Below are positions 1-10,487 of a stretch of 64,000 nt of DNA, piece by piece. Position 1 is the stretch's first letter, and every line of letters starts with the position of its first letter. The translations under genes were made by a program, and so were the position numbers. Below the pieces are notes generated by a model. The model saw only the letters and a program-made list of their open reading frames with translations. It was not told where the DNA came from and did no database searches. Location: NCBI GenBank assembly GCA_007844125.1, contig CM017573.1:3549141-3613140 (forward strand), read 5' to 3'. This DNA comes from Sinonovacula constricta. Taxonomy: Eukaryota > Mollusca > Bivalvia > Cardiida > Solecurtidae.

Positions 1-1398
1 TTACTAGAAAAAAAAACTAAGTTGAAAGAAATGTTATGTAAGAAAGAAAATGTAAGTCCTTGGTGATTATGAACATTAAGTAGGTTTTTACCAAGGAATG
101 CTTCAAACTTTAAACGTTCTTTGGAAACTTTATTTTGTCAATTAAAAACGGATAAAAAACTTTTCTTAAAATATTTCTTCTTTAACTGTACATTTTGTGA
201 CAGCTTAATACAAAGACAGTAAAGAAGAATCAAATTAAACTAAACGAAAAAATAATCCTATTTCCTGTGTGAAAAATGTAGTTAATTGATTTTTTCGCCT
301 GGACAGATAAAAAAGTAAAAAGTAAAAAATCAAGCCAGAATTCCCATATTATCATTTCCAAAACAGTAATTAGAAAAAGTAATTTATTGCTGCTTGACTT
401 AATTTTGTCATTAAGTTCTTTTTTCTCAACAATTGTTTGAGGTAAAAATGATTTCCATTGACTCATAATTACACGATGGAATATTGAGTTTTAGCCATGA
501 TTACTTTTTTTTATCTGTAAGCTCCATCATTGTTAACCAGTTGTTTGATCTGTGAACATTTGTCATTAGTGGCTAAACAATTCTCACGACTCTATTACAT
601 TTATTTCTATTTGCCTTTCTTCTGCTTACCCCTCATTGTGCATCTGTTCATTGGCAATATTACAGGTAAAAAAAACTCTAGCATATTGTTACACTAAAAA
701 TATTATTGGCGACCAGCTGGAGCGCGAAGCCTATATATGGAATGCTCACTGCAATTTGCACATGGAGAAAATATTGTTTTGTGAACTTACTAAACCTGAT
801 AAAATACAGGTCCAAATTCAGTATACAGCATTCTATTTTGTTTACTTATTTAATTTAATATTTATTTATTTTTGTGTGTCTGTAACTTTCAAAGTAACTT
901 TGAAAATAAACAATAAGATACTGAGAAAGAAACAACATACTACGTTCGAGAAAAATACTATCTGAACAGTACTTAATTTGTGTAATGTGAAGCTGCTGCA
1001 CATGATTGTGCACTTTCTGCTTGTACGTTTTAGTTTTATAATTAATTATAATAAAATGGTAACTTTTTTTCTACATATGTTACATACAAAAACCTATGAA
1101 ATGGTATCGGATTTTTGTTGTTGTTGTTTTAAACCATTCTATGACCTTATGAATGTAAGTTATACATAATGTTTCTCTGGATTTATAGTATACTGAGAAC
1201 TTTCAAATAAAAGCCATAACTTTTCAAATGAAATGTTGTTTCTAGCTCACTTATTGCTTTAATCTATTTACCTCTTTCACTTTTTGCGTCGCCTTTGATG
1301 CTTTGCATCAACGACTTTCCTTATTCTAGTCATTCTAGTGCAAATCAAGTTAATATTGATAGATTGATAGAGAAAGGCTCCATGCAGATGACCAGTAG
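1..1398. other. AT-rich non-coding stretch, nothing recognised
   Basis: No supported gene, repeat or RNA. Short open frames (for example 636-965 on the plus strand) have low-complexity, Tyr/Phe/Ile/Lys-rich translations expected of AT-rich DNA by chance and show no recognisable domain. A splice-donor-like CAG/GTAAAA occurs at about 664, too common a pattern to mean anything alone. Confidence 0.7.
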
Positions 1399-1630
1399 TG
1401 CGTCCATGGTATAGTGGTATAGATGCTGACTTGTAACTCCTTGTTGCTTTGTTTCTCATTGCGTTGAGTCCAGTTCAAGGTGAAGGACTTTATGTGTTGA
1501 AGCTGACCTGTGGTGTACCGGTGGTTCTACCCAGACATTAATCTGGGATCTTCCTCCACCAATTGTTAGTTGGACTTCACAATAATCACACTAATTGTGT
1601 CGGTGGTATGTAACAAACAATAACTATAAA
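1399..1630 (+). mobile_element. SINE-A copy 1 (tRNA-derived SINE, near full length)
   Basis: Retroposed short element. The head (about 1399-1480) is tRNA-like: an A-box-like stretch around GGTATAGTGGTATAGATG, then GACTTGTAACTCC as in the anticodon region, then a B-box-like GTCCAGTTCAAGG. The body carries the family hallmark GGTGGTTCTACCCAGACATT followed by TCTGGGATCTTCCTCCACCA and AGTTGGACTTCAC. It ends in an A/C-rich AACAAACAATAACTATAAA tail. No open frame is expected; it would depend on a LINE reverse transcriptase. The tRNA-like head might wrongly be called a tRNA gene, but acceptor and anticodon stems do not close. No clear target-site duplication. Confidence 0.8.
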
Positions 1631-4074
1631 TAATTAAAGAATTAACCATTTTCTTTATGCATAAGCCATTTTATGGTTTTGCAAAGCTTACAAAAATGTG
1701 AATGCAATCTTCAACAGAATCTGCACAACTAAGGGTATATTATTTTGTAGACTGGTTTTTCCTACAGTCCATTAGAAGAAAAATATACCAAAAACTGTTT
1801 TAAATAAAATCAATTAAATTGCTAGATTTTAAAAATAATATTCAGGTTATGAATGAAATAGTTTAAATATTATTTACACTGACATGTTTATTTTTTCACA
1901 AGATGAAACATTTTTGTGTTGATTCACAATTCATTACAATGTTAGAACTGTAAACTGTTCACAAGATTTCAAAATGTGCTTCAATGCTAAGTTACGATAA
2001 TGTTCACCGGAAATGTTCACAGCTTTTTTGTCAAACCAACAATGGCATTTACACCCTAAAGCTATATTGTGTCAATATGTAATTAAAATGATTTGTTGCA
2101 CAAGGGCTGTAATAGTAATACTTAATTATTTTAACCGGAAACATTCACAGTTTTTTTTTTATGCGTATTTAACATTTATCATGCAGTTTTTTTTTATGGA
2201 TCTCCAATTAAAGATTAATTGTCCTAGCAATGCCATCTGGTGCCTTATTTCAAGTGACTGAATGGGACATGACTCTATATACACAGCCATTAAAGACATG
2301 CTCATTCATTTTATCAATGTTTGACTTTTTTGCGCGTTGATTTTTTTCCCCCCACTTGTTAATGTTAAGTGTTTATTGAGTCAGTGTAAATGCATCATTG
2401 ATTTAACTCTAAATCCTGCTTAGCATGAATTGGAATGGTTTAGGCAAAATCTTATTTTTTATAAAGACCCTGTTCAGCTCCCATTCTAATAACGATTTAC
2501 ACCATTTTCTGCTTAGTCTCTTGCAATACATGTTGCTCCCTGGTCCTGTAATTAATCAAAATGATCTGAGAATTATAAAACAATATATAACTATTCCAAG
2601 CAGGAGAAGGGTTCAGCATAGAAATGGAAAATATAGATCATTATTGCAGCAAGTTTTTGCTCATATTTTGTAGTAAAGGGTCCTTACAGCTTGTACATTT
2701 TCCTTTCCAAAATGTTGCTTGCTTTGCTTGCACTGTGCTGAAAACACATTGATTTCCTTTGTTTTATTAACTATTTGTTGAACTTCTATTGATCCGTTAA
2801 GAAAGAGCCCAGCCAACTGTCTCCTAGTAGAGGGTTGTTTGTTCATGCAGGACGTTCATATGGGATGACCATGGAAGAAGACTGTTTAAATTATGTTCCA
2901 GAGTAAAGATAGTATAAGTACAATCAGAAAGCCTTGGACAATTCATAAAATATTTCTCCAATGTAGCTGGATAGGTAAACCACCACTGCCATTTCTGTTG
3001 ACCATCATGACTTAACTGTATTCAGCAACAAAAAATTGAGTTCTTTCTGAAGCTTGGCATACATCTTCTACATCTTTGCACTCGATAACCTGATTGTTGT
3101 AGTTTAAATTATCTCCACACCATCAATCTTGCAGACAATGTCCATATGAAGCAGATATGCTACAATGCTGCCTTCACTTTGCATAGCATGGCGTAAAACA
3201 GTGTTCTCTGAGACCTTTTTCAGAAAAAAAGTACCCAATATGCTGCAGTTGACCGTGTAGCTGCAGTTATAAAAAGATTGCTGGCATTAATTGGAATTTA
3301 CAGCTGTGAATTCTTGTTTCACAGAAGAAATGGTGTATGCTGAGGTTAGTAGTGCAGTTGGCAAATGCAAACAGATGTAACAGACAACAATGGAGAAAGC
3401 AACATGGCTATTAAGTGTTATCTCTGCCTACTTTCCGACATGGTCTAGTTCAGAATAATCCAAAGTGGTCAAACCAATTCAGCCCACTTCCGATGTGTGA
3501 ACTGGTGTTTTTGCAACTGGTTGATTGGGCATTTAATTTTGATAAGGTGATATTTAATTTAGATGTGATTAAAGAAGTAAATACCATTATAAGAAAACAG
3601 ACTAATAAATAGTTACATTTACTTCTAACACCATGCTCTCTGTGGTGACATCCATACTGTTTTTTGTTTAAGAGTGGTTCTACTCTCCCACATTCTCAGG
3701 CTGGGTTGCCTACACAAAAACAGCAACATCACACAAAAAATCAGTGTAGCTTTTCAAATATACAAGAAATGTAACAGTTTATTCAGTAGACAGTTGACTG
3801 TAGGTGCAAAAAAGTAAAAGGGCAGACCCAGTTGTTAGAGAGCAACAGAATATGTCTTGTGAATTTGTCAGAATAATTTCGAATGATATGTGAATTTGTT
3901 CCTTAGTTCCCATGACATTCATCTGACATGCATCTGCTAGGTTTTTCACTTTCAATTAAAGTTGTGACACCATTCTACATTTGCACATGCCCTATGGAAA
4001 CTTTTCCTCACAATTGTTCTCGTAAATGTCAGATTTTTTGCCTTCTTCTAAAAGTTAAGTTTGCGTAGTTAGTT
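1631..4074. other. Non-coding stretch, no convincing feature
   Basis: Mostly AT-rich. ACCGGAAA-(A/C/T)RTTCACAG-like words occur twice near 2000 and 2135, a minor local duplication. On the minus strand between about 3260 and 2660 several short frames have fairly balanced composition (Cys and Lys present), which could be a heavily decayed coding fragment, but no protein family is recognisable and every frame is interrupted. Confidence 0.6.
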
Positions 4075-4812
4075 GATTTTCAGCCAGGTTTTCTACGAAA
4101 ATTCTGGTTATTAGATTGGGGTATGGTGGACTTGCAGGCGGACGGGCGTGTGGGCGGGCGGTGTCAAACACGGTTTCCAGTCATTAACTTCAGTTTGGAT
4201 AAACCAATCTTATTGAAACTTTGTATATAGCTAGCTTGCATGAAGACCTAGCTTTGGATTAGATTAGGGGCCAGTTGGGATTGGATTAGGGGCCAATCGG
4301 GTGTGTGGTCAATAACTTTAGTATGGATAAGCTAATATCACTGAAACTTTGGTTATATCAAGCTTGCATATGAAGACCTAGCTGAGGATTGGTTTTGGGG
4401 CCAGTTGGATCAAGGTCAAAGTCATTGTTACTTAATATAGACAAACAGTTTCAGGTCAATATTTTCAGTTCTAATAAACCAATCTTACTTGGATCTAGCA
4501 ATCTTGCATGAAGACAAAGCTTGGGATTGGATTTCAAGCCAATCAAGTCAAGGTCAAGGTCACTAGCTTGGAATTGAATAAGGGGGCCAGTCTGATTAAG
4601 ATCAAGGTCACTGTTACTATAAATATAAAAACAGTTTCCGGTCATTAACTTCAATTCAAATAAACCAATCTGCTGAAACTTTGGATCTAGCAAGCTTGCA
4701 TGAAGACCTAGATTGGGCATGGATTTGGGGTTTGCCCGGTCAAGGTCATTGTCACTGTTACTTCAAAATAATTGTTAAAATCATTGAAAACCTGGTTTCG
4801 TGGCATGACCAC
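4075..4812 (+). repeat. Hairpin-led bivalve-type repeat with degenerate internal tandem units
   Basis: The left end has a stem-loop at 4084-4107 (CCAGGTTTTC paired with GAAAATTCTGG, loop TAC), then a GC-rich GGCGGACGGGCG... block. Four degenerate units follow, each with a 'GGTCATTAACTTCAGTTTGG ... AAACTTTG ... AAGCTTGCATGAAGACCTAG' theme, anchored near 4179, 4307, 4454 and 4638 (spacing about 128-184 bp), with AAGGTCAAGGTCACTGTTAC linkers. The right end at 4786-4795 (GAAAACCTGG) is the inverted complement of part of the left hairpin. Repeats of this sequence type are common in bivalves. A hairpin end plus a tandem core would fit a non-autonomous Helitron/Helentron-like element, but that class is inferred. 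Confidence 0.65.
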
Positions 4813-6224
4813 ATTTCTTGTTTAAATGATAGTTTGGGGATTCATATCGGAGGTAATGACAGAACTATTGTAATTTCAAAATTGTTCGAAACATTTTGTT
4901 CATTGGTTTTTGGTTCTCAACAAAAAATATTGTGAATCTGTTGCTTTAGACATTTTATTTTTTATTTTGTCCTTATTTGCTGCATGATATATTTTTTTAC
5001 AATATAGTTAAATAATATTCAATCTGCTGATATATATCCTTGATGAGTTTTCCAATTAAATATCTATGATAATTTTAAAATCACCAATTTCTGGGACCTT
5101 TCTCACTTCTCAGCAATACATCCACCCATGGGGTGAGGAATTATAAGTGGTCACTCAAACGAAATGGCTCTTAGTAACATTGCTGTAGATAAAACAGGCA
5201 TCATGTTTATGCACCCAGTTCCTAAGTACTTTGGAGCTCTATTGGTGGTCAGTCCATGTTATTTCTCCCTACCAATGGTCGGAGTTGCATGAAACTGTAA
5301 GGGAATGGTAATTATGAAGACTAGTTGCCCCTAACCTTGGCATATCATGAGTGGCTTGATCTTAGCAAGAGTTATGGCCCCTTGTTATGATTGCAGTAAC
5401 TGTAGTATTGTTTTTTTTTATCATCTTGGATAATGATTCATTTTTTTTTTCAGCTTTGAGATAATAACATTTTCTTCCATAACTTGAAATCTTCATATCA
5501 GTTAGGACATGCTTCGATTATGTAATAATGTCATGAATCATTTTGTAACTATGGTAACAAAAGATGTGACAACTAATAGTATGCTCATCACCGCACACTA
5601 AAAGCTGCTTTATTTTTGATAATATGGTAACTTTATTTTTAAATAATGGTTTTGCCATACTTCTATAATGCTTTCATGCTATCAATATTAACAAACACAA
5701 ATCAACAAGAAAAAAGAAGCTATAGAGTTATAAACATCACTGCTATAATAAAATAAAACTATGACAACTTTCAGGGCCTTGCTTGCATGATAATGTGAGT
5801 TAAAGTATGTGCTGTATGGAGCTTGTTGCTATGTTAAAACCTAGGGTTGTGAATCAATAACAATTCTGAATGGTACAGATGGAGCCAAGGGGTCATACAA
5901 CGCTTTGGAAAGTTTTGTTGCTTTTTAATACTCGGTCCGGAAATTAGATTGGGAAAAATTAATCTGTTGTCAGAAACTTTTAAAATATTCAAGAAAAGAA
6001 ATGTTCAGACTAAAAGAGTTTATATTTCAATCAAGCAGTTTACATTTCCTTTCTGTTGAAAATGTATTATGTTAAGAATTGTAGAGTTTTGACAGGTGAT
6101 GGATTATGGCAAAAATGTGGATATTTAAAAAAAGGTTAACAAATTGCCCCATGTTAAATGTAAAGATAAATTTTCTGAGTCAGAAGGGTCATTTAATGGT
6201 ATGGTTCATCTGGCTGTCTGTAAG
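4813..6224. other. Non-coding stretch with a probable old repeat fragment at 5100-5400
   Basis: About 5100-5400 contains GAGTTATGGCCCCTTG, GGTCGGAGTTGCATGAAACT and similar phrases that I associate with degenerate mollusc dispersed repeats. The rest is AT-rich unique-looking sequence with no coding signal. Confidence 0.4.
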
Positions 6225-6954
6225 AAATTTCTTGTGTGGACAACTCCTCCTTTATCATGCATAGGAATATCTTAATACTGGCAGGAATTATAGCTATTGA
6301 AGTGAAGTGGTGCATCAAAGTGAGATAACTTAGCATATTTTGTTTTAGAGTAATTTCCCTTTGATTTTATTCTAAGCAATTTTTTGTGAAGACAACCTCT
6401 CCATTCTTATTCATCAGAATTTCTTCATACTTACATGGATGATTGATATTAAATATGTTTTTGGGCATTTAAAGCTGATTGCTCAGATTGCATGGTTTGT
6501 TATGGAGTTAGTGCCCTTTTTGTGTGCACATTTTTGTGCAGAAAACTCCATTATTATGCCTCAGAGTTTCTTTGTATTTGCTTGTATAATTGATATCACT
6601 ATTGTGTTGTTCATCAAAGTGAGATAACTTGGAGTGCAATCTTTGTTCTGGATTAATTCCCTTTCTTATTTTTCTTTGGAAATGTCTCCTTTATTATTTA
6701 TTGGGATTTATTAAACCATGCAAGGATGAATGCTGTTGATGTGTAGTTGTGTATAAAGGCCAGATAACTACAATTGCTTTATCAGCTACACCTTTTTTTT
6801 GCCCTCAATTATTTCCTTTGCAAGTTCTTGAGATGACAACTCCTTTAGTATTCCCTAGAATTTCTTTATCCTTTCATAGAAGATTGTTTTTGGTGTGTAG
6901 TTGTAAGTAAAGCTGAAACAACTTGGATTGCATTGTTCATTCTGCAGTCCTGAC
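6225..6954 (+). repeat. Degenerate tandem array, ~150-bp monomer, about 5 copies
   Basis: The phrase GACAACTCCTCCTTTATC or a diverged form recurs at about 6239, 6391, 6541, 6679 and 6835 (spacing 138-156 bp). In between recur '...ATAGGAATTTCTTCATAC...', 'GATGATTGATATT...', 'CATCAAAGTGAGATAACTT' and 'GAGTAATTTCCCTTT'. Units are well diverged, so the array is old. Its monomer looks distantly related to that of the array at 7205-7955, and the SINE-A fragment at 6955-7115 lies between the two, so both may once have been one element. Confidence 0.7.
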
Positions 6955-7115
6955 CTTCTTGGCGAAGGACTTAATGTGGGAAGGTCTTTCAGCTGACTTT
7001 CGGTGCACCGGTGGTTCTACCCAGACATTTGTCTGTGGTCTTCCTTTATCAAAATAGCTGGATGTCTCTTTAATGATCATAACTGGTTGCTGCAGTGTGT
7101 TTAAAATATCAAAAC
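6955..7115 (+). mobile_element. SINE-A copy 2 (5'-truncated, tRNA head missing)
   Basis: Starts in the SINE-A body at TTGGCGAAGGACTTAATG, continues through the shared GGTGGTTCTACCCAGACATT and GGTCTTCC, and ends near TTGCTGCAGTGTG. The tRNA-derived head is absent, as usual for incomplete reverse transcription. It sits exactly between two ~150-bp tandem arrays. Confidence 0.75.
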
Positions 7116-8202
7116 ATTCTTCAATTTTTGTCCATTGTTATTTTCTTGGTCGATTCTTGTATGTATTACTCCTTCATTTATCAGCAGATATTCTGCATAG
7201 ATAAATCTCGGTATTCTATATTTGTTTGGAGCATAACTCAAAGCTATTAACTTAAAACTTCATAAGTGGATAGATCTCATTGCAATGGAGTGTAAGGCAC
7301 AAGAACCATCACACTGCACTTCATGATGTTGGAATAATGTCCTTTGTTTAATTTTCTTGTCCAGAGTATAACTCCAACACTATCAAAACTATTGACTTTA
7401 AATTTCATTGGTGGTCAGATCTCATTTAGACAGAGTTCAATGCACAAGAACCAGCACTCTGCACTTCATGTTTTTCAAGTTATTGCTCTTTGTTTAATTT
7501 TTGTTTCCAGAGCATAACTCCTACACTATCAAAGCTGTTGACTTGAAACTTGATACTTAGATCAGTCTTATTGCGAGGAAGTGCATTGCTCAGGAACTGT
7601 AACTCTGTACTTTGATTTTGGAGTTATACCCCATAGTTTAATTTTCTTGTCTGGAGCATAACTCCTTTGTTATCATAGCTATTGATTTGAACTTTCACAT
7701 GTGGGTAGATCTCACTGAGACGATGTGCATTACACAAGAACCGTCACTATACACTTCATGATTTTGGAGTTATTCCCCTTAGTTCAATTTTTGTACTTGG
7801 TGTTTGTCTGGACTATACTTCTACAGTATCAAAGCTATTGACTTGAAACTTCATAGGTGGGTAGATGTTATTAAAATGGAGTGTTGTGCACAAGAACTGT
7901 AATTCTGTTCTTCTTATTTTTGAGTAATGGCCCTTTCTATACAAATGCCATTACTCTCATGTAAATTTGTGTATATTTGATGTTATTCCCCTTTTTCCTT
8001 TTTTTCAATTACCCAGATTGCAGTCCACAATCATGCCAGAGTGCATTGCACAACAGTGCACAGCAGTTTGGCAGATTAAAGATTTTTTTTATGTTAATCT
8101 ACTTTAATTTCAGTTTTTCCTGCAATAGCCCAGATTGCAGTCTAAAACTTTGCCATACTGCATTGTACAAGAGTGCACAGCAGTTGGTTTTAAATTCCTC
8201 CA
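7116..8202 (+). repeat. Composite repeat element, copy I (tandem core plus 3' unique module)
   Basis: The core contains about five degenerate monomers anchored on a 'GAGCATAACTCC...' phrase at about 7231, 7366, 7512, 7656 and 7812 (135-156 bp period), sharing 'AAGCTATTGACTTGAAACTT', 'GTAGATCTCATT' and 'TTTAATTTTCTTGTC'. A 3' module at 7940-8202 holds two copies of 'CAGATTGCAGTC...GCATTG...AGTGCACAGCAGTT' 117 bp apart (8014 and 8131). The same order of parts recurs in the same orientation at 60812-61680. Bivalve genomes carry non-autonomous elements with ~160-bp tandem cores (pearl and related Helentron-like elements); membership here is inferred. The left end seen in copy II is not visible here. 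Confidence 0.7.
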
Positions 8203-8834
8203 TTGACGGGCATATTTTGCACTGCCTTGCATTGCTCTTGTTTTATCATGGAAATATAAAGCAGCATCATTTTCTGTAATGTTAAAGATTAATATACCAT
8301 CTTTTTTATCATCCAAATAACTATTTTATATTTTTCAAAAATATTTAAAGATCATTTTTGTAAAGATATAGGTGTTCAAATTATGATAAAAAGGAACAGC
8401 TAATCTGGTTTTAGTTTTGATGTGGAGTTGACTTTCTTGTTATATTTCCAAACTATTGACTTAAAAGCGATGATAAACCTCCATCCACATGAAGCTGCAT
8501 TATAATGAATCCCTCTGGGTAAAAAAAAACATGAACTCAGCAGGACATATCTTAGGGATCTAATGATACCTGGTCTTGGGTCTTTGTTATGTTTTGTTTT
8601 GATGGTTGAATCCAAGTTGTTATTGTTCTCATAACAGTTTCTGTTAAGTGCTTGGCTGACACTCACAGCAATGCTCCAGATAAGACAGTAAATCAGATTT
8701 TAGTTATAAACAATATATCCCATAATTCTTAACCAAATCCTACTCATTAATGTTATCATTTATAAGAAGATTCGAATAAGGAAGTTTCATATGATTATGG
8801 GAATGGTATTTGCTGGCATTTTTCTGTGCAGCAA
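8203..8834. other. Non-coding stretch, nothing recognised
   Basis: AT-rich, no repeat hallmark and no credible open frame. Minus-strand frames at 8110-8316 and 8400-8666 have no recognisable domain; the first overlaps the composite repeat. Confidence 0.6.
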
Positions 8835-9023
8835 AATTTCTATCATTATAGCACAGGGGCACTTATGAGTTACCTAGGAATTGAACCCGACTGGTCCATT
8901 ATACTGACACTGACAAGTCAGGCATACAACTTTAAAGTCTTTGGTTTGACTCAGCCGGGGTTTGAACTGCAACCTCAAATCCACAAGCCTATGCTCTACC
9001 ACTTGAGCTATTGCAGCTGGTCT
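8835..9023 (-). mobile_element. SINE-B copy 1 (second tRNA-derived SINE family, internally deleted)
   Basis: On the minus strand the 5' end is tRNA-like: GACCAGCTGCAATAGCTCAA then GTGGTAGAGC (A-box region), and GGTTGCAGTTCAAACCCC (B-box). The 3' part is the reverse complement of ATTTCTATCATTATAGCACA and GGGGCACTTATGAG, matching the 3' region of the full copy at 55489-55762. Part of the middle present in that copy (including the GGTGGACAGGG... region) is missing here. Unlike SINE-A it has no CCGGTGGTTCTACCC motif. Confidence 0.75.
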
Positions 9024-9755
9024 CATATAATTATGATTTAACATAAAGAATTAAGGAATAGAAATATTCGTCTCACCTGGGAATAAGAAGTAGAAGTAGA
9101 GTGTATCTGTTAAAAGGTGTTTTTCATTATAACCAAATCCATCAAAGAGATGGGAAGGATTTTATACCTGTGGTGCCAGGGAATTAGTGGTGAATTAGCT
9201 TAGAAAAGTTTTTAATGAAAACAAGAGAGGAGGTTAACATTAATCATAGGGATCAGATATTAGGTTTGAATTAGGGCTCTGGTTAGGATGAATTGAAGGG
9301 CCGTTTTTTTTGTGTGAAACCTAAGCAGGATAAAACCTTTTGAAAGAGGTTTTGTAACATATGGTGGGTTCAAGATTTTGTTCTATACCATTACGGTTTA
9401 TGATGAAAAATATATTAAAAAGTGTTCTTTAATTTGTGCTGATAACGTTTTATTTCAAATGATCGTAGAGAACTTTTAGCCTCTTTTTAAACTTGAAATG
9501 TGTTATTAAATTAAGATGCTAGTATTAAATTGTGCCCATTATAAACCAGTTTAAATTAACTTTTTGTTTTTAACTATTTGACAAAACTAAACATTAAAAC
9601 TATTTTATAATCATGTGAAATGTTGAACTCATTAGATTAGTTTAAAGATCTGCAAAATTATGAAATAAAGATCAGCCCAGAATAAGCTATGTATATATAT
9701 TTAAAAAATCTGAACGTTAAGTTTCATAAAATTTATTAAAGAACATATGCAACTT
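9024..9755. other. Non-coding stretch, nothing recognised
   Basis: AT-rich sequence without coding signal or recognisable repeat. Ends against the left terminus of the hAT-like element. Confidence 0.6.
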
Positions 9756-10487
9756 AGGGTGTAACAATATATTGTACAACGCAATACCAAGGTACTCTAT
9801 TCACTGTTCAGTTCACAGTTCACTTCTCAAGTGTTATGGTATGAGCTGTGCAATTTGGCGTGGTAAAAAATCCTACATTGTGCTCTTGAGTTCACATGAT
9901 TTGGCATCCAAATCAAATAAAGATCCCCTCCGCTGAATCTTATGTTGAAGTTTTGGGCACATTTTGGGTAACAAACAAAAGGTCAGGTTTTTATCTAACA
10001 TTCCAGACATAACAACCTGGCGCCATTCTTTCTTAGATTTTTCATGCAGGCACTAACTACTTGCTGACTGTGTTGACACTTAACATTGTTTTTAAACTTT
10101 ATTTTGTTTTCATGAAAGTGAACCAAACTGTTATATTTTTTTATTTGTGATAGACATTCAGAATTGACAATGGAGAAAAATATTTGAAGAAATATTTCAT
10201 TGCATTTTACTTTTTAGACCTAAGTTCTAAGTTATTCTACCAGTCAAATCATTTAATACGTAGATAACATTTAAGTCATAGATTCTGATTAAGCACTTAT
10301 AGACTTGTAAGTTCTTAATTTCAATAAATAGCTATATAATAGCTGTAACATATTGTTTAACAAAAGTCATGATGTAATAATGTACCTATAAGCAAAAGAG
10401 TGTTCCCAGTACCAATGATATGTATCGTATCATGTGGTGTATTTTGCGATACGTATTGTATCGTGTGGGTAGCGTATCATTACACCT
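9756..10487. mobile_element. hAT-like non-autonomous DNA transposon with imperfect TIRs
   Basis: Left terminus AGGGTGTAACAATATATTG and right terminus ending GCGTATCATTACACCT are imperfect inverted complements with core GGTGTAAYRATA. The right end is rich in GATACGTATTGTATCG-type words. Termini built on GGTGTAACGATAC are typical of animal hAT-family elements. Around 9948-9976 one plus-strand frame reads KFWAHFG before a stop, reminiscent of the VWxHFG start of a BED zinc finger found in hAT transposases, but this is only seven residues. No intact transposase and no clear 8-bp target duplication, so it is old or a misjudged boundary. Confidence 0.5.

Noticed and set aside
2660..3260. Decayed pseudogene on the minus strand
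   Set aside because: Some short frames have balanced composition, but no family is recognisable and every frame has stops; below the standard for a pseudogene call.
4451..4720. Minus-strand frame of 89 residues with repeated LHARLLDP phrases
   Set aside because: Lies wholly in the degenerate tandem repeat at 4075-4812; repetition comes from the DNA repeat.
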